DNA from: a virus
Virus record (IMG/VR): IMGVR_UViG_3300020478_000003
Location: 60,361-124,360 of that record
Direction: 5' to 3' (one strand)
DNA: 64,000 nt
Positions 24,310 through 34,039 of the stretch are shown here, in pieces. A program made the translations under genes and the position numbers. Each line of letters begins with the position of its first letter. Positions within the stretch are counted from its first letter, which is position 1. The notes beneath the pieces were generated by a model that did no database searches, had not been told where the DNA came from, and saw only the letters and a program-made list of their open reading frames with translations.

Positions 24310-24381
24310 TTAGGCTAATGTATGTACAACTAATTAAGCTAATGTATATACACTAAGTATATACTAAGTATATACTAATTA
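24306..24381 (+). repeat. AT-rich tandem direct repeats
   Basis: Two 23-nt units (24306-24328 and 24330-24352) beginning CTAATTA and ending TACA, differing at two bases, then CTAAGTATATA twice (24353-24374) and a final CTAATTA. They fill the gap between the SNase and dexA genes and could be a protein-binding array, promoter region or replication element. Confidence 0.9.
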
Positions 24382-24397
24382 AATTGAGGTTTATATT

Positions 24398-25006
24398 ATG
24401 AAAGATGGTGTAGTACTGGATCTTGAGACCTTAGGTAGTGTTAATAATTCAGTAATTTTATCAGTTGGTATGGTCGCAGTGGACTCTACCAAAGATTATA
24501 CGTTTGATGAACTGATTAAAGACGGTTATTACGCTAAACTGGATGTCAAGAGTCAAGTTGATGCTGGAAGAAAAATTCATAAAGATACTCTCCAGTGGTG
24601 GAGCGAACAAGGAGAAGCCGCTCAACATATATTAAAACCCTCCCCCAAAGATATGCACTGGTCTAAGTTACGAGAGGATATGATCTCGTGGCTCACCGAT
24701 CAAGGCGTAGATACCCATAAAGTAAAAGTCTATTCACGAGGATCCCACTTCGATTTCGGTCTTTTACACGATCTCTTTCGCATTACAGAAGGTGTAGGTC
24801 AAGATGATCTACCTTGGCGTTACTGGAATATCCACGATTCAAAAACAGTAGTGTTTACATTACTTGGACGGGATGTCTGGGATATGGGAGTAGAGCCTGA
24901 AGGCTTTATTCATCACGATTGTCTCCACGATGCCGCGAGAGAATATTTAACAATACAGTCCGCTCTTTATATGTTTCAAGACACATTATCGGGAGATCCA
25001 TTTTGA
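24398..25006 (+). CDS. dexA: DexA-like 3'-5' exonuclease
   Basis: 202 residues (T4 DexA 227). DEDD-family exonuclease: LDLETLGS (ExoI, about residues 7-14), then DTLQWWSEQGEAA, SRGSHFDFGLLHDL (ExoII, about 109-122) and HHDCLHDAAREY (ExoIII). The T4 enzyme removes 3' nucleotides from DNA and is dispensable. Start preceded by TGAGG. It overlaps the halogenase start by 4 nt. Confidence 0.9.
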   Translation: MKDGVVLDLETLGSVNNSVILSVGMVAVDSTKDYTFDELIKDGYYAKLDVKSQVDAGRKIHKDTLQWWSEQGEAAQHILKPSPKDMHWSKLREDMISWLTDQGVDTHKVKVYSRGSHFDFGLLHDLFRITEGVGQDDLPWRYWNIHDSKTVVFTLLGRDVWDMGVEPEGFIHHDCLHDAAREYLTIQSALYMFQDTLSGDPF

Positions 25007-26616
25007 AAAATATTGTCGTAGTAGGTGGAGGATCAGCAGGATGGATGACCGCTACTACTTTATTACATCAATTTCCAGATAAAAAAATTACGCTTGTAGA
25101 ATCACCTAATGTTCCTAATATAGGAGTAGGAGAAAGTACGGTCGATGGTAGTCAGAGCGGATTTTCTGGTATTGTTGATTGGCTAAGATTGGTGGAAATT
25201 GAAGATAATGATTGGATGCCCCATTGTGATGCTATTCATAAACTAAGTATCGGATATAAGGATTGGTATAGAAAAGACTCTGGGATATTTCATTTCCCAT
25301 TTGGTCCAGAATATCTTCAGCATAATAATTATGGATTTAAACTGAACGATTGGCACCTCAAAAAAATATTTTATCCTGAAACTCCATTAAGTGATTATGC
25401 AGAGACTTTTTATCCAGGAATGGCTTTAATAAATCAGAACAAAGCAATTCATTATGATCCACCATTTTGGAAAAAAGCTGATATTGAGGTTCAGCAATAC
25501 TCAGGATGGTCTTATCAATTTGATGCTACTAAATTTGGATTCTATTTAAGAGACCGATACTGCAAAGCTAGATATGCTGAAAATTTTACTCATATTCAAG
25601 CAGAGGTATTAGGAATACCTCAAAATGATGAAGGTATTAAATATCTCATATTGGACAATGGACAAAAACTTGAAGCAGATTTGTTTGTAGACTGTACTGG
25701 ATTCAAATCGTTATTATTGACTAAAACCTTTGAGGTAGAATTTGAATCCGTAGAAGATTTCATTCCCAACAATTATGCTTGGGCTACAAAAATTCCTTAC
25801 AAAGATCCAGAGAAACAAATTGTGAATTATACAATGTGTTCAGCTATTGAGAATGGTTGGATATGGGAAATCCCGTTGTGGTCTAGAATGGGTGCTGGGT
25901 ATGTATTCTCAGATAAATTCGTTTCTACAGAACACGCTTTATGTGAGTTTAAAGCAGAACTACAGAAAAAGGGATATGAAGATGCGGAAGAATTAGATTA
26001 TCACCTGATTCCAATGCGATGTGGTATTCAAAAAAGATTGTGGGTTAAGAATGCTGTTGCTATTGGACTATCGGCAGGATTTGTTGAACCACTACAATCT
26101 ACTGGATTACAGACTATATATCAATTTCTCTTTAATTTGGTTCGTGCATTATCTAGAGGTCGAATAGGTGAATGGGACAGAAGAGAATTTAACACTAAAT
26201 GCCACGATCATTTTTATGCTTTTGGAGGAACCGTTGCTCTTTTATACTCATTAAGTCATAGAGATGATACGGAATATTGGAGAGATATTCAGACCGGGCT
26301 CCATTATCCAGAAAATTTATTTACGGAAGGTCACACACCTGGTTTTCCTAGAATGTTTACTCGTTACTATGACGAAAGAAATAAACAACTGGAGTTTAAT
26401 TTGGGAAGTGCAGTACACGCATTGTCTGCCGGTATGAATTGGAATCCAATATATAAATTGAATCCAGCTTTGTCGGGTGAAGATATAGAAAAGACAAAAG
26501 AGTGGGTGGAAATTTTTATACAACAAACCGACGAAAGAAAAAGGAAGTGGAATGATGAGATAAAAGAATTTCCAAGTCCATATCAATACTCAAAAGACAA
26601 TATTTACAATGGATAA
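25003..26616 (+). CDS. Flavin-dependent tryptophan halogenase-like protein
   Basis: 537 residues from the TTG at 25003 (TTGA overlap); the open frame extends 28 codons further but lacks homologous character. FAD motif GGGSAGW (8-14), catalytic lysine K80 in HKLSIGYKDW at the place of PrnA K79, the W-x-W-x-I-P signature (286-291), and EPLQSTG. With these intact it could chlorinate or brominate an indole or other aromatic. No flavin reductase is nearby. Substrate unknown; flanking oxygenases suggest a modification pathway. Confidence 0.9.
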   Translation: MKNIVVVGGGSAGWMTATTLLHQFPDKKITLVESPNVPNIGVGESTVDGSQSGFSGIVDWLRLVEIEDNDWMPHCDAIHKLSIGYKDWYRKDSGIFHFPFGPEYLQHNNYGFKLNDWHLKKIFYPETPLSDYAETFYPGMALINQNKAIHYDPPFWKKADIEVQQYSGWSYQFDATKFGFYLRDRYCKARYAENFTHIQAEVLGIPQNDEGIKYLILDNGQKLEADLFVDCTGFKSLLLTKTFEVEFESVEDFIPNNYAWATKIPYKDPEKQIVNYTMCSAIENGWIWEIPLWSRMGAGYVFSDKFVSTEHALCEFKAELQKKGYEDAEELDYHLIPMRCGIQKRLWVKNAVAIGLSAGFVEPLQSTGLQTIYQFLFNLVRALSRGRIGEWDRREFNTKCHDHFYAFGGTVALLYSLSHRDDTEYWRDIQTGLHYPENLFTEGHTPGFPRMFTRYYDERNKQLEFNLGSAVHALSAGMNWNPIYKLNPALSGEDIEKTKEWVEIFIQQTDERKRKWNDEIKEFPSPYQYSKDNIYNG

Positions 26617-27202
26617 ATTAATCGATTTTATCAAAATATATGACAAGGCTCTTCCAGATGAAATGTGCGATAGCATTATAAAAGCCTTTGATAAGGACGA
26701 AGAACATCATATAAAATCAACAACAGGAGAAGATGTTTCCGATTCTTATCGAAATGCGATTGAACTGAACACCACAAAACGAGCGGAGAAATCTACTCGG
26801 TGGAAAGTCATAATGGAAATTCTGACTAAACTAGCCGCATCTCAATTTGAACGATATAAACACGACCTAATAGTGAATGGATATCCTCAAGAATTATTCT
26901 TCAAACCAATTACACTTGAACAATTCAGGATGCACCGATATGATCCTAATAAACACTATTACAATGAGCATATTGATTCGATTAATGTTCCTTCATCCAG
27001 AAGGATGCTTGTGATGTTATATTATCTCAATACAGTAGATAAAGGTGGCGAAACTGTTTTCCGCACACTTGATAAACGAGTATATCCCATAAAGGGAAGA
27101 CTTCTTGTTGCTCCTACTTGGTTCGGTTATCCGCACAGTGGAGAAACTCCTTTCACCGAAACGAAATATATGATTAAAACTTACATTCATTATCCAGAAT
27201 GA
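26609..27202 (+). CDS. 2OG-Fe(II) oxygenase
   Basis: 197 residues, 8-nt overlap with the halogenase. EQFRMHRYDPNKHYYNEHID contains the H-x-D ligands, MLYYLNTVDKGGETVF is the typical core, and FGYPHSGETPFTETKYMIKT holds the second His and a Lys where the cosubstrate-binding residue is expected. Prolyl 4-hydroxylase-like fold; substrate unknown. Confidence 0.85.
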   Translation: MDKLIDFIKIYDKALPDEMCDSIIKAFDKDEEHHIKSTTGEDVSDSYRNAIELNTTKRAEKSTRWKVIMEILTKLAASQFERYKHDLIVNGYPQELFFKPITLEQFRMHRYDPNKHYYNEHIDSINVPSSRRMLVMLYYLNTVDKGGETVFRTLDKRVYPIKGRLLVAPTWFGYPHSGETPFTETKYMIKTYIHYPE

Positions 27203-27792
27203 AATACTTAGATTTATTTGCTTGTCCTGTACAAATAACAGAGCAGAAATTAGACATAGATTCTTTGATTGATTTTTCTTATGAAATGAAAGACAAAGAT
27301 CCAGAGGGAGTACATCAAACAAATATTGGAGGATGGCAAAGTAAAGATATTATTAATGAAAAACATCCAGAATTTGTGAAACTCAAAAACAAAATTGAAG
27401 AAGCCGCCAATGCTTATCATACCAATATAGATTTGAAAAAGAATGAAGAACAGATTATTGTAAATATGTGGATTAACATAAACGGAAAAGGACATCTAAA
27501 TGATTATCATTGCCACCATTATTCAGTTTTATCTGGAGCATTTTATTTAAGACCAGGTAGTGCACCGATAGTCTTTCAGCATCCCTATCGTTATATTAAT
27601 TCATTCTACTGGGAGACAAATATGATCTCAAAATGGAATCCAGTAAATTCAAGTGTTTTTACAATATTACCAGAAGCAAATAATCTTATTATATTTCCAG
27701 CGTGGATAGAACATAAGGTTCTTATGAATATGGAAGACACAGAGAGAATTTCGTTTTCTTTTAATACACACCTAAAATTAAAAGGAGAATAA
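27199..27792 (+). CDS. 2OG-Fe(II) oxygenase, TIGR02466-like
   Basis: 197 residues. HLNDYHCHHYSVLSGAFYLR and FPAWIEHKVLMN then ERISFSFN match the pattern of a phage/marine bacterial 2OG-Fe(II) group (TIGR02466 type) from memory. Iron ligands are probably the His in YHCHH and EHKV. ATGA overlap with the previous oxygenase implies coupled expression. Confidence 0.8.
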   Translation: MKYLDLFACPVQITEQKLDIDSLIDFSYEMKDKDPEGVHQTNIGGWQSKDIINEKHPEFVKLKNKIEEAANAYHTNIDLKKNEEQIIVNMWININGKGHLNDYHCHHYSVLSGAFYLRPGSAPIVFQHPYRYINSFYWETNMISKWNPVNSSVFTILPEANNLIIFPAWIEHKVLMNMEDTERISFSFNTHLKLKGE

Positions 27793-27793
27793 T

Positions 27794-28240
27794 ATGCCGT
27801 ATCTAGCAATAAGTGAATACAAAATGTTTGGTTATGAATGTGACCATTGTGGTAAAGAGTGGACAATGAGTCTTCCAGGCAGAGATTCAAGAAGATTAGA
27901 AAATGATGGATATTTTTGTCCATATTGTGGTACGAAACACACACCTAAAGCTGAACCAGGAGCTCCGACCGACAAAGTAGTAATCCCACCAATCGCAGGA
28001 TTTGCGACTGATTTAGAAACTGGATATGTTGATCCAGAAGATGATCGGAATGCTTTTGCTGTGGCTAAACCCTCATTTACGATTAAGTCTGGAGAAAAAA
28101 CAGCCGAACAACTCAAAAAGGAAGATCAAATAACCTCCCATAATTGTCCTGATGGAGGATGGTGGAACCCAATCACAAAGAAATGTCAGGGTGAGGGGGT
28201 TGGTCATAATTTAGAACTTGACATTGAAGAGCAGTCCTAG
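27794..28240 (+). CDS. Zinc-ribbon protein
   Basis: 148 residues. N-terminal zinc ribbon CDHC (about residues 16-19) with FCPYCG (about 41-46); the rest is Pro/Asp-rich and apparently disordered, with a final NCPDGGWW...KKC. AAAGGAG precedes the ATG. The 3' end holds the gene 43 promoter. Function unknown. Confidence 0.7.
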   Translation: MPYLAISEYKMFGYECDHCGKEWTMSLPGRDSRRLENDGYFCPYCGTKHTPKAEPGAPTDKVVIPPIAGFATDLETGYVDPEDDRNAFAVAKPSFTIKSGEKTAEQLKKEDQITSHNCPDGGWWNPITKKCQGEGVGHNLELDIEEQS

Positions 28241-28246
28241 TATAAT
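28218..28246 (+). promoter_or_regulatory. Sigma70-type promoter for DNA polymerase gene 43
   Basis: TTGACA (28218-28223), 17 nt, TATAAT (28241-28246). The ATG of gene 43 is 9 nt downstream, giving a leaderless or nearly leaderless mRNA. Confidence 0.92.
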
Positions 28247-28255
28247 GATTACATT

Positions 28256-30745
28256 ATGAGATTTTATACTTATGTTGGTACACTTGGAAATAAGGTTCTT
28301 GTTCGTGGAGTCAATACTGAAACAGGTAACGACTTCATAAGAAGAGAAGACTTTCATCCCACCATTTTTGTTGAGGGTAAGAAGGGTGACACTCCCTATC
28401 GTACCTTGGATGATAAAAAAGTCTATAGGATGTCCCCTGGGAACATCAAAGAAACTAGAGATTTCATCAAGCAATATGAGAATGTAGATGGTTTTGGTAT
28501 TCACGGGAACGATAATTTCGCCCTGCAATATACCTGTGATGAATGGAAAGGAGATGTTGATTATGATATCTCTAAGATTCGCATCTGGAATCTCGATATT
28601 GAAGTTGATTCTGAAAAGGGGTTTCCTCAACCCGATAAAGCTACTTCAGCTATTAATGCAATAACCATATATGATTCAATAGAAAATGTTTATTTTACCT
28701 GGGGTCTTGGTTCTTGGGAAAATAATAGAGAAGATATTCGTTGTGAGTATTTTCAAATGGATACTGAAGAGGAATTGCTTTTGCATTTCCTCGACTTATA
28801 TCAAAAATCACCACCACATATTTTGACAGGATGGAATATTGAACATTTCGATATTCCGTACTTGATCAATCGATTAACTAGACTTTTCGGTAATAAAGAA
28901 GTTAAACGACTTTCTCCGTTTAGCTGGATTAAAGAACGTAAAATTAAACAATTGTATGGTAAAGATTCCATAGTATACGATATATATGGAGTTGCTACTA
29001 TGGATTATCTGCGACTCTATAAGAAATTTGCAGTCGGAGGAATAGCAGAATCCTATCGATTAGATCATATAGCCTTTATTGAATTGGGTGAACGTAAGAT
29101 TTCATATAAAGAAGCTGGTTCCCTATTCAAACTTGCCAGAACAGATCATCAAAAATTTATAGATTATAACATCAAAGATGTGGAACTGGTTCAAAGAATC
29201 GATGATAAACTAAAGATCATTGATTTGGGTATTACAATGGCTTATGATGCTAAAGTCAATTTTGTTGATGTATTCGGTACTGTTAATATCTGGGATGCGA
29301 TTATTTACGACCATTTGAGAAAGAAGAATATTGTATGTCCCACTAAAACTTCCCACTCGAAAGAACGAACTTTTACTGGTGCTTATGTTAAAGAACCAAT
29401 AGCTGGATTTCACGATTGGGTAGTTTCGTTTGATTTGAATTCTCTATATCCACATTTGATTATGCAATACAATATCAGTCCTGAGACAATTGTTGGTCAT
29501 AAGTCCGATATAGATGTGGAGAATCTTTTGACTCAAGAAGCAGATTTATCGGATGTTCACGAAAAGGGTTATGCGGTTGCTCCCAATGGAACAATGTATC
29601 GAAAAGATAAGAGAGGGTTTCTTCCAACTCTAATGGAAGAGATTTATTCTGACCGAGTACTCTATAAGAAAAAGATGCTAGATGCCCAACAAAGAAAAGA
29701 AGAGGGAGATGATGTCGGTAACGAAATTAGTAAAAATCTGAACATTCAGATGGCTAAGAAAATTCAATTAAATTCTGCTTATGGTGCTATTGGTAATCAA
29801 TGGTTTAGATATTATGACTTACGTAATGCTGAAGCCGTGACTACCGGTGGACAGTTAGCAATTCGCTGGATTGAGAAAGCCTTGAATGATTTTCTGAACA
29901 AGTATTTAGAGACTGATAATTACGATTATGTGGTAGCTATTGATACTGATTCGGTCTATCTCCGTCTTGGAAAGTTTGTCAATAAATTCATCAAATCTGA
30001 TAATAAGAATAAAATAATAGACACTCTTGACAAAGCAATCAAAGAAGCATTTGAACCTATGATTGCCAAGTCTTATGCAGACCTAGCAGATTACGTAAAT
30101 GCTTATGAACAGAAGATGTTTATGGGTCGTGAAGTTATTGCTGATAAGGGTGTTTGGACGGCTAAGAAACGTTATGCTCTTAATGTACACGATTCCGAAG
30201 GAGTTCGTTATAAAAAACCAAAGATGAAAGTTATGGGTATGGAGATTGTTAAATCTTCTACTCCTTCTAATGTTCGTGGTAAGCTGAAAGAAGCAGTAAA
30301 TATTATGTTAACTGGCTCAGAACGTGAATTACAAGAGTTGGTGCATAAATATAAGAAAGAATTCCGTACTTTAGATATTCCCGATATTGCATTTCCGAGG
30401 GGATTGAGTGATTATACGAAGTATGAACACGCCGATAAGTCTGTGCCGATCCACGCACGAGCGGCTAAAGTATATAATGCTTTACTGAAAAAACACGATA
30501 TTAAGAATGCAGAGAAGATTGGAGATGGTTCTAAGTTAAAATTCATTTATTTGAAAACGCCGAATCCTTTTAACTCAAATGCGATTGCATTTCTAGATGG
30601 GCTCCCACCAGAGTTTGAAGTAGAACGATGGGTCGATTATGATACGCAGTTTGAAAAAGCGTTTATTTCTCCTCTTGAAGGAGTTCTCCAGCCAGTCGGT
30701 TGGGATTGGGAAGAGAAAAGTTCGCTTGAATCATTTTTTGGATAA
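28256..30745 (+). CDS. 43: DNA polymerase gp43 (family B)
   Basis: 829 residues (T4 gp43 898), replicative polymerase with proofreading exonuclease. ExoI WNLDIEVDS near residue 102; motif A D393-LNSLYPHLIM; motif B KKIQLNSAYGAIGNQ (about 502-516); motif C D563-T-D565-S. The C-terminus ends SLESFFG, a clamp-binding-type tail. No intein or split is seen. No Shine-Dalgarno, because the promoter lies almost at the ATG. Confidence 0.97.
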   Translation: MRFYTYVGTLGNKVLVRGVNTETGNDFIRREDFHPTIFVEGKKGDTPYRTLDDKKVYRMSPGNIKETRDFIKQYENVDGFGIHGNDNFALQYTCDEWKGDVDYDISKIRIWNLDIEVDSEKGFPQPDKATSAINAITIYDSIENVYFTWGLGSWENNREDIRCEYFQMDTEEELLLHFLDLYQKSPPHILTGWNIEHFDIPYLINRLTRLFGNKEVKRLSPFSWIKERKIKQLYGKDSIVYDIYGVATMDYLRLYKKFAVGGIAESYRLDHIAFIELGERKISYKEAGSLFKLARTDHQKFIDYNIKDVELVQRIDDKLKIIDLGITMAYDAKVNFVDVFGTVNIWDAIIYDHLRKKNIVCPTKTSHSKERTFTGAYVKEPIAGFHDWVVSFDLNSLYPHLIMQYNISPETIVGHKSDIDVENLLTQEADLSDVHEKGYAVAPNGTMYRKDKRGFLPTLMEEIYSDRVLYKKKMLDAQQRKEEGDDVGNEISKNLNIQMAKKIQLNSAYGAIGNQWFRYYDLRNAEAVTTGGQLAIRWIEKALNDFLNKYLETDNYDYVVAIDTDSVYLRLGKFVNKFIKSDNKNKIIDTLDKAIKEAFEPMIAKSYADLADYVNAYEQKMFMGREVIADKGVWTAKKRYALNVHDSEGVRYKKPKMKVMGMEIVKSSTPSNVRGKLKEAVNIMLTGSERELQELVHKYKKEFRTLDIPDIAFPRGLSDYTKYEHADKSVPIHARAAKVYNALLKKHDIKNAEKIGDGSKLKFIYLKTPNPFNSNAIAFLDGLPPEFEVERWVDYDTQFEKAFISPLEGVLQPVGWDWEEKSSLESFFG

Positions 30746-30750
30746 AAAAT

Positions 30751-31197
30751 ATGGCTAAAATAGATTTAGATGGAGTAGCTAGTGCTTCGGCTGCCAAAAG
30801 TTGGGAAGGTTTTACCAAAAATTTTCAGGAAAATATTGCTAATCTCAGAAACAGAGCAAAGTTTGGTCAGATAGAATCCGATCAAGAATTCTCTTTAGAT
30901 GAAGATGGATATATTATCGGAAGTATTTGGTCAGAAGCAATTGCGGCTCAATTAATGGATTTAAATGGATTTCAGGCTACAACCGCCCGCATAGACACTT
31001 TAGTTGAAGCACGAGAAATTTATGGAGAAGCATCCGTTCCTACTGACCACACCTTAGTTGCTACAGTTATGGGAGTAGAAACAAAGCAATTTTTGAAAAT
31101 GTTCCCGAAATATCCTATCATTTATTTCACCAGATGGGGTAACCTACGAAAGCCTTTCGATTTACAGAAACTAAGAGATAATCCAGTCACGGCATAA
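30751..31197 (+). CDS. Conserved hypothetical between gene 43 and uvsX
   Basis: 148 residues, 5 nt after the polymerase stop, without a strong ribosome binding site, so probably coupled. Mixed alpha/beta character, one possible helix-rich N-terminus and an EFSLDEDGYIIG strand pair. No motif recognised. Position suggests a role in replication. Confidence 0.7.
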   Translation: MAKIDLDGVASASAAKSWEGFTKNFQENIANLRNRAKFGQIESDQEFSLDEDGYIIGSIWSEAIAAQLMDLNGFQATTARIDTLVEAREIYGEASVPTDHTLVATVMGVETKQFLKMFPKYPIIYFTRWGNLRKPFDLQKLRDNPVTA

Positions 31198-31202
31198 AAG
31201 AC

Positions 31203-31231
31203 TTGACATTACACCTTAGTTAAAGTATAAT
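31203..31231 (+). promoter_or_regulatory. Sigma70-type promoter for uvsX
   Basis: TTGACA (31203-31208), 17 nt, TATAAT (31226-31231), preceded by AAAAGAC, with a 33-nt gap to the uvsX start that includes TGGAG. Confidence 0.92.
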
Positions 31232-31264
31232 AGTGACAATTTAAATTATAGTATGGAGAATTAA

Positions 31265-32371
31265 ATGAGTGATAATATTGTTGCACAAAAGCGTTTGATG
31301 GAACGCCTGCATAAAGCAGGTACCATTAAATCGACACAATTAACAAAGTCCTCTCTATTCAAAGAGAAAGACGAAATCCCCACAGCCGTACCAATGGTCA
31401 ATGTTGCATTAAGCGGCAGACTTGATGGTGGTTTAACAAGTGGTCTGACAGTCCTTGCCGGCCCATCAAAACATTTCAAAACAGCATTTGGTTTATTGAT
31501 GATGAAGGCTTATATGGATAAATATCCAGAAGCCATTTGTCTGTTCTATGATTCTGAATTCGGAACTCCAGAACATTACTTCACTTCGTTGAATATTGAA
31601 ACAGACAGAGTTATACACATTCCAATTAAGAATGTGGAAGAATTGAAATTTGATCTTGTCAAGCAGTTGGAAGAGATTGAGCCCGAGGACAAAGTATATG
31701 TTTTAGTTGATTCTATTGGAAATCTAGCCTCTAAAAAAGAGGTTGATGATGCTAGGGATGAAAAATCTGTTGCAGATATGACACGGGCTAAACAATTAAA
31801 ATCTCTGTTTAGAATGGTAACTCCGTATTTAGCAATGAAAGATGTTCCATTAGTTGCAGTCAATCACACATATCAAACTCAGGAAATGTTCTCGAAAGCG
31901 GTTGTATCCGGTGGTACTGGAGTCTATTATTCCGCAGATAATATTTGGATTATCGGTCGACAACAAGACAAGAAGGGAACAGAAATTCAAGGATATCATT
32001 TTATTATCAATGTTGAAAAATCTCGATTTGTCAAAGAGAAATCTAAAGTACCTATTTCCGTAACGTGGGAAGGAGGTATTAAAAAGTGGTCTGGATTATT
32101 AGATGTAGCACTTGAGGGTGGATTTGTTGTTAAACCAACAATGGGATGGTATTCAAAAGTTAATATGGAGACAATGGAACCCGAAGCAGAGAAGGTTCGT
32201 GCGTCCGATACAGATACTAAAGATTTTTGGTGTGGACTTATAGATCATCCGAAATTTACGAAGTATGTCGAAGATACTTATGCTATGGGAGGAGAAGGAT
32301 TACTTCAAGCAGAAGATCCAGAACCAATGCCGGTTGAGGCTCTAATTCAAAAGAAAGTGGAAGATGAGTAA
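31265..32371 (+). CDS. uvsX: UvsX RecA-like recombinase
   Basis: 368 residues (T4 UvsX 391). Strand-exchange ATPase. Walker A GPSKHFKT with K72; Walker B VYVLVDSIGN (about residues 146-155); VAVNHTYQTQEMFSKAVVSGG corresponds to DNA-binding loop L1/L2. Acidic C-terminal tail as in RecA. Overlaps the next gene by 8 nt and shares a transcription block with gene 41. Confidence 0.95.
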   Translation: MSDNIVAQKRLMERLHKAGTIKSTQLTKSSLFKEKDEIPTAVPMVNVALSGRLDGGLTSGLTVLAGPSKHFKTAFGLLMMKAYMDKYPEAICLFYDSEFGTPEHYFTSLNIETDRVIHIPIKNVEELKFDLVKQLEEIEPEDKVYVLVDSIGNLASKKEVDDARDEKSVADMTRAKQLKSLFRMVTPYLAMKDVPLVAVNHTYQTQEMFSKAVVSGGTGVYYSADNIWIIGRQQDKKGTEIQGYHFIINVEKSRFVKEKSKVPISVTWEGGIKKWSGLLDVALEGGFVVKPTMGWYSKVNMETMEPEAEKVRASDTDTKDFWCGLIDHPKFTKYVEDTYAMGGEGLLQAEDPEPMPVEALIQKKVEDE

Positions 32372-32642
32372 ACAAACGGTATCCGATGTCTTTTATATAA
32401 GAACTTCGGACAAAACAACTTTTGCAATATATGATTTGACTTTAAATGATGATTGTGATATAATGTCCTTTGGATATAATTTTATAGAACCAAAGGATAT
32501 TCCTAAAGAACAATATGAGGAAGAAGTATCGAACATAGTAGAAAAAACCGTGACTGAAGCTATTAGAGAAGAAATTGACAAAGCAGAAGGATCATTAAAA
32601 AGTTTAGATACTGTATCTGTACAGAAAAACGTAGAATGGTAA
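32364..32642 (+). CDS. Small acidic protein before gene 41
   Basis: 92 residues, overlapping uvsX and the helicase gene. The C-terminal residues DTVSVQKNV are encoded by the second copy of the 29-nt repeat and match residues in gp45. Otherwise unrecognised; the helical, Glu-rich second half could be an adaptor. Confidence 0.7.
   Translation: MSKQTVSDVFYIRTSDKTTFAIYDLTLNDDCDIMSFGYNFIEPKDIPKEQYEEEVSNIVEKTVTEAIREEIDKAEGSLKSLDTVSVQKNVEW
32605..32633 (+). repeat. 29-nt exact repeat, copy 2 (just before gene 41)
   Basis: Identical to 16788-16816, ending 2 nt before the gp41 ATG. Inverted repeat AGATAC-T-GTATCT at 32606-32618 and palindrome CTGTACAG at 32617-32624. Confidence 0.95.
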
Positions 32643-34039
32643 ATATTGAAGAAACGATAATATCAAATCTTTTATATAATGAAGAGTACGCCAGAAAAGT
32701 TATTGTATTTTTAAAGGATGAGTATTTTATGGATGCTACTGATAAAGCGGCATTCTCAGAAATACAAAAATTTTGGACAAAATATAATAACGTTCCGACA
32801 AAAGAGGCGCTCCTAATTGCAATAGATGAAAGAGGAGATTTAAGTTCCACAATATATGAAGAAGTACAAGCATTAATCAAGGGACTTGGAAAAACAGAAA
32901 GCAATTATGATTGGCTCCTGGACGAAACTGAAAAGTTTTGTAAAGACAAAGCCGTCTATAATGCTATTATGGAGTCAATAGAGATTATTGATGGAAAACA
33001 TAAGAAGAAAAAGAACGATGGTATTCCCGACTTATTGTCCGATGCTCTAGCCGTATCATTTGATACACATATAGGACACGATTTTCTAGAGGATTCTGAT
33101 GAAAGATTTGAATTCTATCATACACGGGAAGAGAAGATTCCATTTGACATTGAATATTTGAATAAAATTACACAGGGAGGAGTTACCCGTAAATCATTGA
33201 GTGTTCTTATGGCTGGAACTGGTGTCGGTAAGACAATTGGTATGTGTCATATGGCGGCATCGAATCTGACTATTGGAAAGAATGTTTTATACGTTACGAT
33301 GGAGATGGCTGAGGAGAGAATTGCGGAAAGAATCGATGCAAATCTACTCGATATCGAATTGAATCGATTGAAAGATTTGACCAAAGTGATGTATGATCGG
33401 AAGATGGAGCAACTCAAAAAGAAAGTCAAAGGAAAGATAATTATTAAAGAATTTCCTACTTCACAAGCACATACAGGTCATTTCAGACACTTGTTAAATG
33501 AATTGGCGTTAAAGAAAGATTTCAGACCAGATATTATTTACATTGATTATCTTAATATTTGTGCTTCCCAGAGATTAGCTGGTTCCAATTCTGTTAATTC
33601 ATACACATATGTCAAAGCAATAGCAGAAGAACTCAGAGGTCTGGCAGTCGAATTTAACGTGCCCATTTGGTCTGCTACTCAGACCACACGTTCAGGTTTC
33701 GGTAGTTCAGATGTAGGACTAGAAGATACATCCGAATCATTTGGATTACCTGCAACTGCCGATCTATTTCTTGCTATTATTCAGACTGAAGAATTGGAAG
33801 ATTTGAATCAAATAATGATAAAACAGTTGAAAAATAGACACGGAGATATCGCTATTAATAGACGGTTTGTTGTTGGAATTGATAAAGCTAAAATGAAATG
33901 GTACGATGCCGAGCAATCTGCTCAAGAGGACATTATCGGAACTACTTCTGTTACCTCTGGTCCTCGCTCATATTCCTCTGAGGAATCACAATTTTCTGGA
34001 GCTAATAAGAAACAAGCCTTTAAGGACTTCAAAATGTAG
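32636..34039 (+). CDS. 41: Replicative DNA helicase gp41
   Basis: 467 residues (T4 gp41 475), DnaB-like hexameric helicase that moves 5'-3' on the lagging strand and works with primase gp61. Walker A MAGTGVGKT with K199; DIIYIDYLNI Walker B-like strand (about residue 300); VPIWSATQTTRSGF. N-terminal helical domain about 1-150. ATG overlaps the previous stop by 7 nt. Confidence 0.96.
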   Translation: MVNIEETIISNLLYNEEYARKVIVFLKDEYFMDATDKAAFSEIQKFWTKYNNVPTKEALLIAIDERGDLSSTIYEEVQALIKGLGKTESNYDWLLDETEKFCKDKAVYNAIMESIEIIDGKHKKKKNDGIPDLLSDALAVSFDTHIGHDFLEDSDERFEFYHTREEKIPFDIEYLNKITQGGVTRKSLSVLMAGTGVGKTIGMCHMAASNLTIGKNVLYVTMEMAEERIAERIDANLLDIELNRLKDLTKVMYDRKMEQLKKKVKGKIIIKEFPTSQAHTGHFRHLLNELALKKDFRPDIIYIDYLNICASQRLAGSNSVNSYTYVKAIAEELRGLAVEFNVPIWSATQTTRSGFGSSDVGLEDTSESFGLPATADLFLAIIQTEELEDLNQIMIKQLKNRHGDIAINRRFVVGIDKAKMKWYDAEQSAQEDIIGTTSVTSGPRSYSSEESQFSGANKKQAFKDFKM

